The position numbers and the translations under genes are program-made. Positions 15,723 through 24,808 of a stretch of 64,000 bases of DNA are shown piece by piece; the stretch's first letter is position 1, and each line of letters opens with the position of its first letter. The stretch is from Collimonas antrihumi (GTDB lineage Bacteria > Pseudomonadota > Gammaproteobacteria > Burkholderiales > Burkholderiaceae_D), in NCBI RefSeq assembly GCF_018304965.1, contig NZ_JAGQED010000002.1, positions 1-64,000 on the forward strand. The letters run 5' to 3'. Under the pieces are notes generated by a model. It did not search any database and had not been told where the DNA came from. It was given only the letters and a program-made list of their open reading frames with translations.

Positions 15723-16694
15723 TTATAACAAAGTTATTGCATCTTCAGGTAGTGCGACGCCGTTATTTTTTGCGCGCTGCAGAACACTCCAGTAATAACG
15801 ATAACTGGCGCGGTCATGTAGCGTGCCCTCGTGTTGTATTGGTCCCCAAGCTGCTTGTCTGGCCGCTAGCAGGATTTGTGCCGCGGTGGCTATCTCTGAC
15901 GGCGGCGGGGTAAATGCGTTCAATATCGGTTTGATCTGTTGCGGATGGATGCTCCACATCCGGGTATAGCCGAATTCAGCCATGGCGCGACCGGCGTCGG
16001 CGGCGACGGTGGTGCTGTCCTTGATGTCGGTGGTGACGTTATGCGACGGCACCTTGCCGTGCGCATGGCAAGCCGCGGCAATTTCCAGTTTTGCGCGCGT
16101 GACCAGCGGATGGCTGAACTGCGCCGGCGAACGCATCGCCGCGCTGGGAATGGCGCCGTAATGCGCTGAAACAAAATCCATGATGCCAAACGATAGCGAC
16201 TGTACTTGCGGCAGTGCGGCGATGGCGAACACATCCGCCAGTGCGCCATGGGTTTCTATCAATACATGGACCGGCAGCGCCTGCCGTCCAGCCTGGCTGC
16301 TGTGGTGCTCTATCAAGGCGATGGCGGCGTTGACGTCGGCCAGGCTCTCGGCCTTGGGCAGCATCAGGTAAGCCAGCCGGCGCGCTGCGCCTTGGCAGAT
16401 GATCTCTACGTCTTGTTGGAAAAAAGTGCTGCCGATGTCGTGTACGCGAGCGCCTATGCGCTCAAAGCGATTGTCGGCGCCGGCGATGATGCTGGCGACC
16501 AGTTGTGCGTGTGCGGTTTCGTTACCGGCGCTGGCGCCGTCTTCGCAGTCAAGCGTGATGTCGAATACCGGACCCAGTTCCTGCTGCAAGGCGACCGATT
16601 TACGCATGAGCTTTTCAGCGCCGGCGTAATGATCGCAGACCGGTAGCGAGACCGGTTGTTGCTTGCCTAGGAATAAGACCTGGGTAGGATGCAT
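15723..16694 (-). CDS. HpcH/HpaI aldolase / citrate lyase beta-like CoA ester lyase
   Basis: 323 residues of the CitE-like TIM-barrel family, which cleave malyl-CoA, citramalyl-CoA or similar esters. Visible marks are the metal-binding Asp/Glu in LDCEDGA, the LPKAES strand and the LIETHGAL motif with the conserved Glu. The C-terminal MWSIHPQQI segment is the CoA-binding end common to this family. Located between mdh and acnA, a neighbourhood typical of Burkholderiales. The actual substrate is not predictable. Confidence 0.85.
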   Translation of the reverse strand: MHPTQVLFLGKQQPVSLPVCDHYAGAEKLMRKSVALQQELGPVFDITLDCEDGASAGNETAHAQLVASIIAGADNRFERIGARVHDIGSTFFQQDVEIICQGAARRLAYLMLPKAESLADVNAAIALIEHHSSQAGRQALPVHVLIETHGALADVFAIAALPQVQSLSFGIMDFVSAHYGAIPSAAMRSPAQFSHPLVTRAKLEIAAACHAHGKVPSHNVTTDIKDSTTVAADAGRAMAEFGYTRMWSIHPQQIKPILNAFTPPPSEIATAAQILLAARQAAWGPIQHEGTLHDRASYRYYWSVLQRAKNNGVALPEDAITLL

Positions 16695-16774
16695 TGCGAA
16701 GTTCTTAATAATAATTGCGGGGTAGGGCAGACACCAGTGAGCTTGAGGCGTCCACCCTACATTGAAGCAGTTGC

Positions 16775-17764
16775 TTAGCCGACCAGGTGTTTCACGCCAT
16801 CACGCTCTTCTTGCAGTTCTGCCAGCGTAATGTTGATGCGCTCTTGCGAGAAAGCGTCGATTTCCAGGCCTTGGACGATTTTGTATTCGCCGTTTTCGGT
16901 AGTTACCGGGAAGCCGAACATGGTGCCTTCAGGGATGCCGTAGGAACCGTCCGATGGCACACCCATGGTGGTCCACTTGCCGTTGGTGCCGAGTACCCAG
17001 TCACGCACGTGATCGATGGCTGCGTTGGCGGCCGAAGCAGCCGACGACAGGCCGCGCGCTTCGATGATAGCCGCGCCGCGCTTGCCGACGGTTGGCAGGA
17101 ACACATCTTTGTTCCAGACTTGATCGTTGATCAGGTCTTTGACCGATGCCCCGTCAGCTGTCGCGTAGCGATAGTCAGCGTACATGGTTGGCGAGTGATT
17201 GCCCCAGACGAACAGCTTTTCGATGGCTGCAACTGGCTTGCCGATCTTGGCCGCGACTTGCGACAGGGCGCGGTTGTGGTCCAGGCGCAGCATTGCGGTG
17301 AAGTTCTTGGCTGGCAGGTTAGGCGCCGATTTCATGGCGATGTAAGCGTTGGTGTTAGCTGGATTGCCAACTACCAGTACCTTGACATTGCGCGAAGCGA
17401 CGGCGTCCAGCGCCTTGCCTTGCACGGTGAAAATCTGTGCATTGGCTTCCAGCAGGTCTTTACGCTCCATGCCCGGGCCGCGTGGGCGGGCGCCAACCAG
17501 CAGGGCAACGTCAGCATCCTTGAATGCTGTCATCGGATCGCTGTGCGCGGTGATGCCGGCCAGCAGCGGGAATGCGCAATCGTCAACTTCCATGATCACG
17601 CCCTTCAACGCTTTTTGTGCTTTTTCGTCAGGGATTTCAAGCAGTTGCAAAATGACCGGTTGATCTTTGCCGAGCAGGTCGCCGTTGGCGATGCGGAACA
17701 GAAGGGAATAGCCGATTTGACCAGCGGCGCCGGTAACGGCAACACGCAGAGGGGACTTAGCCAT
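16775..17764 (-). CDS. mdh: Malate dehydrogenase (NAD-dependent)
   Basis: Oxidises malate to oxaloacetate in the TCA cycle. 329 residues, the length of the cytosolic-type MDH found in Burkholderiales. The Rossmann motif [15 protein letters not shown] is at the N-terminus, the substrate Arg in [13 protein letters not shown], the Asp-His pair in LRLDHNRA and WGNHSPTMY. Start placed at 17764 because TGGAGA lies 7 bp upstream; a longer open frame to 17812 would add an unlikely extension. Faces the GntR gene divergently across about 470 bp. Confidence 0.96.
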   Translation of the reverse strand: MAKSPLRVAVTGAAGQIGYSLLFRIANGDLLGKDQPVILQLLEIPDEKAQKALKGVIMEVDDCAFPLLAGITAHSDPMTAFKDADVALLVGARPRGPGMERKDLLEANAQIFTVQGKALDAVASRNVKVLVVGNPANTNAYIAMKSAPNLPAKNFTAMLRLDHNRALSQVAAKIGKPVAAIEKLFVWGNHSPTMYADYRYATADGASVKDLINDQVWNKDVFLPTVGKRGAAIIEARGLSSAASAANAAIDHVRDWVLGTNGKWTTMGVPSDGSYGIPEGTMFGFPVTTENGEYKIVQGLEIDAFSQERINITLAELQEERDGVKHLVG

Positions 17765-18235
17765 GTTGAATCTCCAGAGAAGTGATAAAAATGTGTGCGG
17801 GGCAAATTTCAAGCGCCGCCCGGTTAAACCCTGTGGCGAATCACTCTGCCCTTAACCGTTCAATTCAAATAAGAACGACGGTCAAATTACAAAAAATCCC
17901 AGCCAGGTATGCGGCCCCATATGCAGCCATGCAGCCCAATACATACCAAGATACAAAAAGCGGCGACTTAATTACGCAACCTCTAATCATACCGGCGAAA
18001 ACCGCGTGCGTCAGTTTGTTTTGCGTTGATCCGAGCGCCAAAATTTACGGCTTGCATCTCTGCCATGAAAATCCATTTGCGCGAAACATACACGGCTTAA
18101 CGACCATCGAACGCCCATCAAATACTGCTTATGCCCGCGAGTTTAGGCTTGGCAACATGGTATGTCAATCAATATCTTATGTCTTATATAAGACATATCA
18201 TTGCGTATTTTTTACTGGACGGCAAAGGGTGTTTT
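17765..18235. other. Long divergent intergenic region between mdh and the GntR gene
   Basis: About 470 bp without a credible gene; an open frame on the plus strand (17782-18249) has no family resemblance or ribosome site. It must contain the promoters of mdh and the GntR gene and holds the palindrome at 18179-18196. Confidence 0.5.
18179..18196. promoter_or_regulatory. Perfect 18-bp palindrome, probable GntR operator
   Basis: ATGTCTTATATAAGACAT is a perfect dyad 40 bp before the GntR gene start. The alternating T/A centre and flanking GTC/GAC half-sites match the style of GntR-family operators. Its place suggests autoregulation and perhaps control of mdh in the other direction. A copy in front of sdhC was looked for and not found. 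Confidence 0.7.
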
Positions 18236-19048
18236 ATGGTGAAATCTAAGCTTATGAGTTCCATCCCGTCCAATGTGAGTAGTGACCCTGTCGGCCAGAG
18301 CGCTGCGGTCCCTGCGTCTCCCTCAGTATCGTCTCCGACCTTTAGCCCCCTCTATCAGCAAATCAAGGCGCTGATCATGCAACGCCTGCAATCCGGTGAA
18401 TGGAAGCCGGGCGAGCTGATCCCTAGTGAAGTCGAGCTTGGCAACCGCTTCAAGGTAAGCCAGGGTACGGTGCGCAAAGCGATTGACGAGCTGGCGGCGG
18501 AAAATCTGCTGGTGCGGCGTCAGGGCAAGGGCACGTTTGTCGCCACCCATCACGAAGCGCGTTCGCAATTCCGCTTCCTGCGCCTGATGCCGGACAGCGA
18601 TCAGCCGCAAGTTACCGATAAAAGAGTGATCGAGCTGAAGCGCTTGCGTGCGCCGGCGGAAATCGCTCGCCTGCTAGGCATGAAATCGGGCGACTCGGTG
18701 GTCTATGTCAAACGTGTCATGGCATTTGACGGCGTACCGACGATACTTGAAGAATTGTGGTTGCCGGGGGCGCTGTTCAAGGCGTTGACGCTGGAGCGGC
18801 TGGTGGAGTACAAGGGGCCGATGTACGGCCTGTTTGAAACCGAATTCGGCACGCGCATGATCCGTGCCACCGAGCAGATTCGTGCCGCCAGCGCCGATGC
18901 CGATGCGGCCGAGTTGCTGGGGGTGGAAAAATTATCGCCTTTATTGTGTGTGGAGCGCGTTTCTTTTACTTATGGCGACAAGCCGGTGGAAGTACGGCGC
19001 GGTTTGTACGTGACCAATCGCCATCACTATCAGAACGAATTGAGTTGA
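18236..19048 (+). CDS. GntR-family regulator (HutC type, UTRA domain) of the TCA cluster
   Basis: 270 residues from the ATG at 18236. A variable N-terminal tail of about 40 residues is followed by the winged HTH (PLYQQIKALIMQRLQSG to KGTFVA) and a UTRA ligand-binding domain, so it belongs to the HutC subgroup. Placed directly upstream of sdhCDAB in the same direction, it is a natural regulator of succinate dehydrogenase and neighbouring TCA genes. A shorter start at MSSIPS (18254) is possible. The ligand is not known from the sequence. Confidence 0.9.
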   Translation: MVKSKLMSSIPSNVSSDPVGQSAAVPASPSVSSPTFSPLYQQIKALIMQRLQSGEWKPGELIPSEVELGNRFKVSQGTVRKAIDELAAENLLVRRQGKGTFVATHHEARSQFRFLRLMPDSDQPQVTDKRVIELKRLRAPAEIARLLGMKSGDSVVYVKRVMAFDGVPTILEELWLPGALFKALTLERLVEYKGPMYGLFETEFGTRMIRATEQIRAASADADAAELLGVEKLSPLLCVERVSFTYGDKPVEVRRGLYVTNRHHYQNELS

Positions 19049-19155
19049 TGGGTTGGAAAAAGCCGTCGGCTGGCGATAGCGACGACTGGTGGCAATATGA
19101 GCAAGCTGGACAAGTGCAATCAAGTGTAAGCAAGCGTAGGAATAATCGCCGCTAG
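19048..19155 (+). CDS. Possible 35-residue coupled reading frame after the GntR gene
   Basis: An ATG overlapping the GntR stop (TGATG) opens a frame of 35 codons ending at TAG 19153-19155. The product is hydrophilic with two adjacent Trp residues (DDWWQYEQ) and a basic end (KRRNNRR). The overlap favours translation, but the small size and lack of family evidence leave it uncertain. Confidence 0.3.
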   Translation: MGWKKPSAGDSDDWWQYEQAGQVQSSVSKRRNNRR

Positions 19156-19262
19156 TCATTATTTGCAATATTGAATAATAACTATTGGTGTGCTGCACAA
19201 AAATCGGCGAAAATTGCGGGATTGCGCTTGCTCTAAAATTTTAAACTGAGGAGAACCCTGTT

Positions 19263-19673
19263 ATGTCTGAAGCCGCGAAGCCCAATCGGCCACAGTTCCG
19301 TAATATAAGCATTACCCAAATTGTCGGCTACCGCTTTCCGTTGGCAGCCCTCGTTTCGATTTTGCATCGTATTAGTGGCGTGTTGATGTTTTTGCTCTTG
19401 CCTTTCATCTTGTACATGCTGGACAAGAGTCTGGCATCTGAAATTTCCTTCGAATACTTCAAAGGTTTCACCTCGGGCTGGTTCGTAAAGCTTGTCATCC
19501 TGGCCCTGTCCTGGGCATATCTGCACCACTTCTGCGCCGGCATCCGCCACCTCATCATGGATAACCACATCGGTCTGGACAAGGATAGCGCGCGCAAATC
19601 GGCTGCCGGAGTCCTGATTATCAGTGTGCCGCTGGCGTTGATCGTTGCATTGAAACTGTTCGGAGCATTCTAA
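19263..19673 (+). CDS. sdhC: Succinate dehydrogenase cytochrome b556 subunit
   Basis: 136-residue membrane anchor subunit of complex II. Three hydrophobic segments are visible, with the HRISGVLMFLLLP region carrying the quinone-site Ser and the haem ligand region HHFCAGIRHLIMD. First gene of sdhCDAB. A GAGGAG-type ribosome site precedes the ATG. It works with SdhD to bind haem b and ubiquinone. Confidence 0.95.
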   Translation: MSEAAKPNRPQFRNISITQIVGYRFPLAALVSILHRISGVLMFLLLPFILYMLDKSLASEISFEYFKGFTSGWFVKLVILALSWAYLHHFCAGIRHLIMDNHIGLDKDSARKSAAGVLIISVPLALIVALKLFGAF

Positions 19674-19675
19674 AA

Positions 19676-20044
19676 ATGGCTAACAAAAACAATATTGGCG
19701 CCAATCGCCTGGTAGTAGGGGCCCATTACGGCTTGCGAGACTGGCTGGCGCAACGCGTCACCGCCATCGTCATGGCAATCTACACGGTTATCCTGCTGGT
19801 CACTTTCCTGACCGCCAGCAACTTCACTTATGAAGGCTGGGCAGGACTGTTTTCGCATCAGTGGTTCAAGATGGCTACGTTCGTAGCGCTGATGGCACTG
19901 TTTTTTCATGCATGGATCGGTGTGCGTGATTTCTGGATGGATTATATCAAGCCGGTCGCTCTGCGCCTGGTCTTGCAAGTAGCCACAATCCTGTGGTTGG
20001 TCGGTTGTGCCGGATGGGCGGCGCAGATTTTGTGGAGAGTGTAA
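19676..20044 (+). CDS. sdhD: Succinate dehydrogenase hydrophobic membrane anchor
   Basis: 122 residues with three transmembrane segments. It starts 2 bp after the sdhC stop. The conserved HYGLRDWLAQRVTA entry and the FFHAWIGVRDFWMDYIKP segment, with the haem-ligand His and quinone-site Asp-Tyr (DYIKP), are as in other SdhD proteins. Ends 2 bp before the sdhA start, so the operon is tightly packed. Confidence 0.94.
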   Translation: MANKNNIGANRLVVGAHYGLRDWLAQRVTAIVMAIYTVILLVTFLTASNFTYEGWAGLFSHQWFKMATFVALMALFFHAWIGVRDFWMDYIKPVALRLVLQVATILWLVGCAGWAAQILWRV

Positions 20045-20046
20045 TC

Positions 20047-21825
20047 GTGGCATCTATTAAATCCACAATTCCTACACGCCGCTTTGATGCGGTAATCGTT
20101 GGGGCCGGTGGTTCCGGTATGCGTGCTTCGCTGCAGTTGGCGGAAGCTGGTTTGAATGTCGCCGTCTTGTCGAAAGTGTTTCCGACCCGTTCGCACACGG
20201 TTGCGGCGCAGGGCGGCATTGGCGCCTCGCTCGGTAACATGTCCGAGGACAGCTGGTACTGGCACATGTTCGATACCGTCAAGGGCTCGGATTACCTGGG
20301 CGACCAGGATGCGATCGAGTTCATGTGCCGCGAAGCGCCAAAGGCTGTGTATGAGCTGGAGCACTTCGGCATGCCGTTCGACCGTAATGCTGACGGTACG
20401 ATTTATCAGCGCCCGTTCGGCGGCCACTCGGCTAATTTCGGCGAAAAGCCGGTAGCGCGCGCTTGCGCCGCTGCCGACCGTACCGGCCATGCGCTGTTGC
20501 ACACACTGTATCAGCGTAACGTCCGTGCCAAGACGCACTTCTTCGTCGAATGGATGGCGATCGATCTGGTGCGCGATGCCGAAGGCGATGTCATCGGCGT
20601 AGTGGCGCTGGAAATGGAAACCGGCGATGTCATGATCCTGGAAGCCAAGACCACGGTGATGGCTACCGGCGGTGCAGGGCGTATCTGGGCGGCTTCGACC
20701 AATGCCTTTATCAATACCGGCGACGGTATGGGTATGGCGGCGCGTGCCGGCTTGCCGCTGGAAGACATGGAGTTCTGGCAGTTCCACCCGACTGGCGTAG
20801 CCGGCGCGGGCGTGCTGATTACCGAAGGCGTACGTGGTGAGGGCGGGATTCTGATCAACGCCAACGGCGAACGTTTCATGGAGCGCTATGCGCCAACCTT
20901 GAAAGATCTGGCGCCGCGCGATTTCGTATCGCGTTCGATGGACCAGGAAATCAAGGAAGGCCGTGGCTGCGGTCCGCACAAGGATCACGTGATGCTGGAT
21001 CTGCGCCACATCGGCGCCGAAACCATCATGAAGCGTCTGCCTTCGATTTTGGAAATCGGCCACAAGTTCGCTAACGTCGACGCTCTGAAAGAGCCGATTC
21101 CAGTCGTGCCGACCATCCATTATCAAATGGGCGGTATCCCGACCAACGTTTACGGCCAGGTTGTAGTGCCGAAGAACGGTATCCCGAACGCAGTAGTCAA
21201 TGGCTTGTACGCCATCGGCGAATGCGCTTGCGTATCGGTGCACGGCGCCAATCGCCTGGGTACCAATTCGCTGCTGGATCTGGTGGTGTTCGGCCGTGCC
21301 GCCGGCAATCATATTGTCGACAGCAAGCTCAAAGAGCGCAGCAACAAGCCGTTGCCGGCAGATGCAGCCGACGTCGCCCTGGCGCGTCTGGCCAAGCTGG
21401 AAACCAGCACCGGTTCCGAGCGGGTGCAAGACGTGGCCGGCGATATCCGCAAGACCATGCAGCATTATTGCGGCGTGTTCCGTACCGACGAGCTGCTGCA
21501 GCAAGGCTACAAGGAAATCATGGTGCTGGACGAGCGCCGCAAGCATGTTTCGTTCAAGGACAAATCCAAGGTATTCAACACAGCAAGAGTAGAAGCATTA
21601 GAACTGGACAACCTGATCGAAACCGCCAAGGCCACCATTACCTCGGCGGCAGCTCGCAAAGAATCGCGCGGCGCCCACGCGCATCGCGATTATGAAAAAC
21701 GTGATGACGAAAACTGGATGAAGCACTCCTTGTGGTATTCCGAAGGTAATCGTCTCGACTACAAGCCTGTCGTTACCAAGCCGCTGACAGTTGATACGTT
21801 CAAGCCAAAGCCACGCACATTCTGA
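20047..21825 (+). CDS. sdhA: Succinate dehydrogenase flavoprotein subunit
   Basis: Oxidises succinate to fumarate and passes electrons to SdhB. 592 residues from a GTG start at 20047, just after sdhD, which gives the standard length. The dinucleotide-binding motif GAGGSGMRA is near residue 18, and the covalent-FAD histidine lies in FPTRSHTVAAQGG. Active-site motifs HPTG and RHIG/ARRANRLG-type Arg (HGANRLGTNSLLD) are present. FAD attachment would be helped by SdhE encoded downstream. Confidence 0.97.
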   Translation: MASIKSTIPTRRFDAVIVGAGGSGMRASLQLAEAGLNVAVLSKVFPTRSHTVAAQGGIGASLGNMSEDSWYWHMFDTVKGSDYLGDQDAIEFMCREAPKAVYELEHFGMPFDRNADGTIYQRPFGGHSANFGEKPVARACAAADRTGHALLHTLYQRNVRAKTHFFVEWMAIDLVRDAEGDVIGVVALEMETGDVMILEAKTTVMATGGAGRIWAASTNAFINTGDGMGMAARAGLPLEDMEFWQFHPTGVAGAGVLITEGVRGEGGILINANGERFMERYAPTLKDLAPRDFVSRSMDQEIKEGRGCGPHKDHVMLDLRHIGAETIMKRLPSILEIGHKFANVDALKEPIPVVPTIHYQMGGIPTNVYGQVVVPKNGIPNAVVNGLYAIGECACVSVHGANRLGTNSLLDLVVFGRAAGNHIVDSKLKERSNKPLPADAADVALARLAKLETSTGSERVQDVAGDIRKTMQHYCGVFRTDELLQQGYKEIMVLDERRKHVSFKDKSKVFNTARVEALELDNLIETAKATITSAAARKESRGAHAHRDYEKRDDENWMKHSLWYSEGNRLDYKPVVTKPLTVDTFKPKPRTF

Positions 21826-21900
21826 TTTGTCGCGGCAGGGCGGTGCGCCACCTGGCGGTGGCCCGCAACTCTGCCGCACAATTAATAAAAAGGTATAGCC

Positions 21901-22614
21901 ATGTCATCACGTACTTTGAAATTTAAAATCTACCGTTACGATCCCGATAAGGATGCCAAGCCTTACATGCAGGACCTGACGGTAGAACTGCTGCCAACCG
22001 ACAAGATGCTGCTGGACGCCCTGCAACGCATCAAGGCCGACGTTGACGATTCGCTGGCGCTGCGCCGCTCCTGCCGCGAAGGCGTGTGCGGTTCCGACGC
22101 CATGAACATCAACGGCAAGAACGGTCTGGCTTGCACTACCAACCTGAACGAGCTGAGCGAGCCGATCATACTGAGGCCATTGCCAGGCTTGCCGGTGATC
22201 CGCGACCTGATCGTCGACATGACGCAGTTCTTCAAGCAATACGAGTCGATCAAGCCGTTCCTGATCAACGACAGCATTCCGCCGGAAAAAGAGCGTCTGC
22301 AGTCACCAGAACAGCGTGAAGAGCTGGATGGCCTGTACGAGTGCATCCTGTGCGCATGCTGCTCGACCTCCTGCCCGTCGTTCTGGTGGAATCCGGACAA
22401 GTTCGTCGGTCCGGCCGGCTTGCTGCAAGCCTACCGTTTCATCGCCGACAGCCGCGATGAAGCCACCGGCGCCCGTCTGGATAACCTGGAAGACCCGTAT
22501 CGCCTGTTCCGTTGCCGTTCGATCATGAACTGCGTCGATGTCTGTCCGAAGGGCTTGAACCCTAACGCGGCAATCGGCAAGATCAAAGAGTTGATGGTTC
22601 GTCGCGCGGTATAG
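21901..22614 (+). CDS. sdhB: Succinate dehydrogenase iron-sulfur subunit
   Basis: 237 residues. The N-terminal ferredoxin domain has the [2Fe-2S] ligands in [14 protein letters not shown] and CTTN; the C-terminal domain has [34 protein letters not shown] for the [4Fe-4S] and [3Fe-4S] clusters. It relays electrons from SdhA to ubiquinone. Separated from sdhA by 75 bp. Confidence 0.97.
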   Translation: MSSRTLKFKIYRYDPDKDAKPYMQDLTVELLPTDKMLLDALQRIKADVDDSLALRRSCREGVCGSDAMNINGKNGLACTTNLNELSEPIILRPLPGLPVIRDLIVDMTQFFKQYESIKPFLINDSIPPEKERLQSPEQREELDGLYECILCACCSTSCPSFWWNPDKFVGPAGLLQAYRFIADSRDEATGARLDNLEDPYRLFRCRSIMNCVDVCPKGLNPNAAIGKIKELMVRRAV

Positions 22615-22650
22615 GTTGCAGTGAAAGTATAAATAGCCCTCAAAACATTT

Positions 22651-22719
22651 CGTCATCCTCGCGCACGCGGGGATCCACTTTAGAGAGTAAATGAGATCCC
22701 CGCGTTCGCGAGGATGACG
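22651..22719. repeat. REP-like inverted repeat between sdhB and sdhE
   Basis: Two 25-bp arms (22651-22675 and 22695-22719), beginning CGTCATCCTCGCG, pair with one mismatch around a 19-nt loop. The arms have the look of a dispersed REP/nemis-type palindrome common in proteobacterial genomes. Lying inside the sdh operon it could form a stable mRNA hairpin that protects sdhCDAB mRNA or reduces read-through to sdhE and gltA. Confidence 0.75.
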
Positions 22720-22796
22720 AGGTGGGAGAGTGGCGTGTTTTAGAACTGTTCGTCGAAAGCGGTGAACAGTGATTTCAAATAGAATAAGTGGTTTCC

Positions 22797-23066
22797 ATGC
22801 CTATCATCCATCAAGCCGATCCAGCTAACCGAGCCCGCCTGCGCTGGCGTGCGCGACGCGGCCTGCTTGAGAACGATCTGATACTGACTCGTTTCCTGGA
22901 TGCAAACGAAGCCAGCATGACGGACGACGACGTCGACGCTTTTTCGCGCCTGATGGAGCTGTCCGACAATGAACTAATGGATTTGCTGCTGGTCCGTAAA
23001 GAACCGGACGGCTTGCTGGATTTGCCGCAAGTGCATGCACTGTTAGCCAGAATACGCACTGCTTAA
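22797..23066 (+). CDS. sdhE: FAD assembly factor SdhE
   Basis: 89 residues, the expected length. Promotes covalent flavinylation of SdhA. The conserved RxxWRxRRGLLENDLIL motif is present (RARLRWRARRGLLEND), as is the DNELMDLLL segment. Start at 22797 (MPIIHQ); an in-frame GTG 9 bp upstream cannot be excluded. Sits between sdhB and gltA, as in other Burkholderiales. Confidence 0.93.
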   Translation: MPIIHQADPANRARLRWRARRGLLENDLILTRFLDANEASMTDDDVDAFSRLMELSDNELMDLLLVRKEPDGLLDLPQVHALLARIRTA

Positions 23067-23173
23067 GCCTGTATCTACGCTGGCGGCGACGGCCGCTGAA
23101 GATGTCGATCAACTTGCAGCAACGTCTTTTGTTTTTTTTGATTTAGAGTCACCTTTTGATTGAGGGAAGAGCC

Positions 23174-24478
23174 ATGACCACCGCTGATACAAAAGCCACG
23201 CTATCGTTTTCCGATGGCAGTCCATCCGTAGAATTTCCTATTTACAAGGGCACCGTCGGCCCCGAAGTTATCGATATCCGCAAGCTGTACGGCGCTACCG
23301 GAAAATTCACATACGACCCGGGTTTCATGTCGACGGCGGCCTGTAATTCGTCGATCACCTACATCGATGGCGACAAAGGCGAATTGCTGTATCGCGGCTA
23401 TCCGATCGAGCAGTTGGCGGTCAATTGCGACTTCCTGGAAACCTGCTACCTGTTGCTGAACGGCGAACTGCCGACTGCAAAGGAAAAGGAAAAATTCGAC
23501 GCTACCGTGACCCAGCACACCATGGTGCACGAGCAGATGCAATTCTTCTTCCGCGGCTTCCGTCGCGACGCGCATCCGATGGCCGTCCTGGTCGGTACCG
23601 TCGGCGCCTTGTCGTCGTTCTACCATGACTCGCTGGACATCACCGATCCGCACCATCGCGAAGTATCGGCGATCCGCCTGATCGCCAAGCTGCCGACACT
23701 GGTCGCAATGGCGTACAAGTACAACGTCGGCCAGCCTTTCGTCTACCCGCGCAACGAACTGTCGTACAGCGCCAACTTCATGCACATGATGTTCTCCACG
23801 CCGTGCGAAGAGTACAAGGTCAACGACGTGCTGGTGCGTGCGCTGGACCGTATCCTGACCTTGCATGCCGATCACGAGCAAAATGCATCGACTTCAACCG
23901 TGCGCCTGGCGGGTTCCAGCGGCGCCAATCCGTTTGCCTGTATCGCTGCCGGTATCGCTTGCCTGTGGGGCCCTGCACACGGCGGCGCCAACGAAGCGGC
24001 ACTGAACATGCTCAAGGAAATCGGTACTGTCGACAAGATTCCAGAGTTTATCGCCAAAGTGAAAGACAAGAACTCCGGCGTCAAGCTGATGGGCTTCGGT
24101 CATCGCGTCTACAAGAATTTCGATCCGCGCGCCAAGCTGATGCGTGAAACCTGCTACGAAGTGCTGAACGAACTCGGCCTGCATGACGATCCGTTGTTCA
24201 AGCTGGCGATGGCGCTGGAAAAAGTGGCGCTGGAAGACGAATACTTCGTTTCCCGCAAACTGTATCCGAACGTGGACTTCTACTCCGGCATCGTGCAGTC
24301 GGCACTGGGCATCCCGACGTCGCTGTTCACCGGTATCTTCGCCATGGCGCGTACCGTCGGCTGGATCGCACAATGGAACGAAATGATTTCCGATCCAGAG
24401 CAAAAGATCGGCCGCCCACGTCAATTGTTCGTCGGTTCGCCGACCCGTGACGTGCCAACAATCGACAAGCGCGGCTAA
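23174..24478 (+). CDS. gltA: Citrate synthase (type II, hexameric)
   Basis: Condenses oxaloacetate and acetyl-CoA. 434 residues from ATG 23174, which is preceded by GAGGGAAGAG. Visible active-site parts are [12 protein letters not shown] with the first catalytic His, [14 protein letters not shown] with the second His, and the Asp in VDFYSG. The N-terminal [12 protein letters not shown] is the family signature. Follows sdhE with a 107-bp gap. Confidence 0.97.
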   Translation: MTTADTKATLSFSDGSPSVEFPIYKGTVGPEVIDIRKLYGATGKFTYDPGFMSTAACNSSITYIDGDKGELLYRGYPIEQLAVNCDFLETCYLLLNGELPTAKEKEKFDATVTQHTMVHEQMQFFFRGFRRDAHPMAVLVGTVGALSSFYHDSLDITDPHHREVSAIRLIAKLPTLVAMAYKYNVGQPFVYPRNELSYSANFMHMMFSTPCEEYKVNDVLVRALDRILTLHADHEQNASTSTVRLAGSSGANPFACIAAGIACLWGPAHGGANEAALNMLKEIGTVDKIPEFIAKVKDKNSGVKLMGFGHRVYKNFDPRAKLMRETCYEVLNELGLHDDPLFKLAMALEKVALEDEYFVSRKLYPNVDFYSGIVQSALGIPTSLFTGIFAMARTVGWIAQWNEMISDPEQKIGRPRQLFVGSPTRDVPTIDKRG

Positions 24479-24808
24479 AAACAGCGTGCGCAGGCAATAG
24501 CAACACAAAAACAGCGAATCCGCGGATTCGCTGTTTGCATTTCTGCAGGTTATGCTATGCTCTCGATCTGTGCCGATTTATACGGTCACAGCGTAGTAAA
24601 AGTATGCGATGAGCATATTTTGAAGGGCAGGCGTAAAGAAGTACCGTAGCCCCCAAATTGCAGTACCCGAATTGAAATTGCAGTAAAAGAACACAGTAAT
24701 AGAGCCCTTCCCCACAACTTGATGTGCAATCCGCTAACCGGTCAGGCCGTGTCGCGGAAGGTTATGTTAACCCGCTAATCTCGCGAAACGCGAAGAAAGG
24801 TGAGCAAG
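24479..24808. promoter_or_regulatory. gltA terminator and long odhA upstream region
   Basis: A perfect 28-bp palindrome (24508-24535, arms AAACAGCGAATCC and its complement) directly after gltA is the likely terminator. Downstream, TTGCAT (24535-24540) and TATGCT near 24550-24560 could form a promoter for odhA, which would give an untranslated leader of more than 200 nt. The leader includes GC-rich stretches but no riboswitch class that I recognise. Confidence 0.5.

Noticed and set aside
17782-18249. 155-codon frame between mdh and the GntR gene
   Set aside because: No ribosome site, no family resemblance, overlaps the operator palindrome and the GntR start; composition is like non-coding DNA.
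24508-24535. Perfect palindrome after gltA as an operator
   Set aside because: Its place just after the stop codon and stable GC-containing stem fit a transcript-end hairpin better, although the T-run is short.
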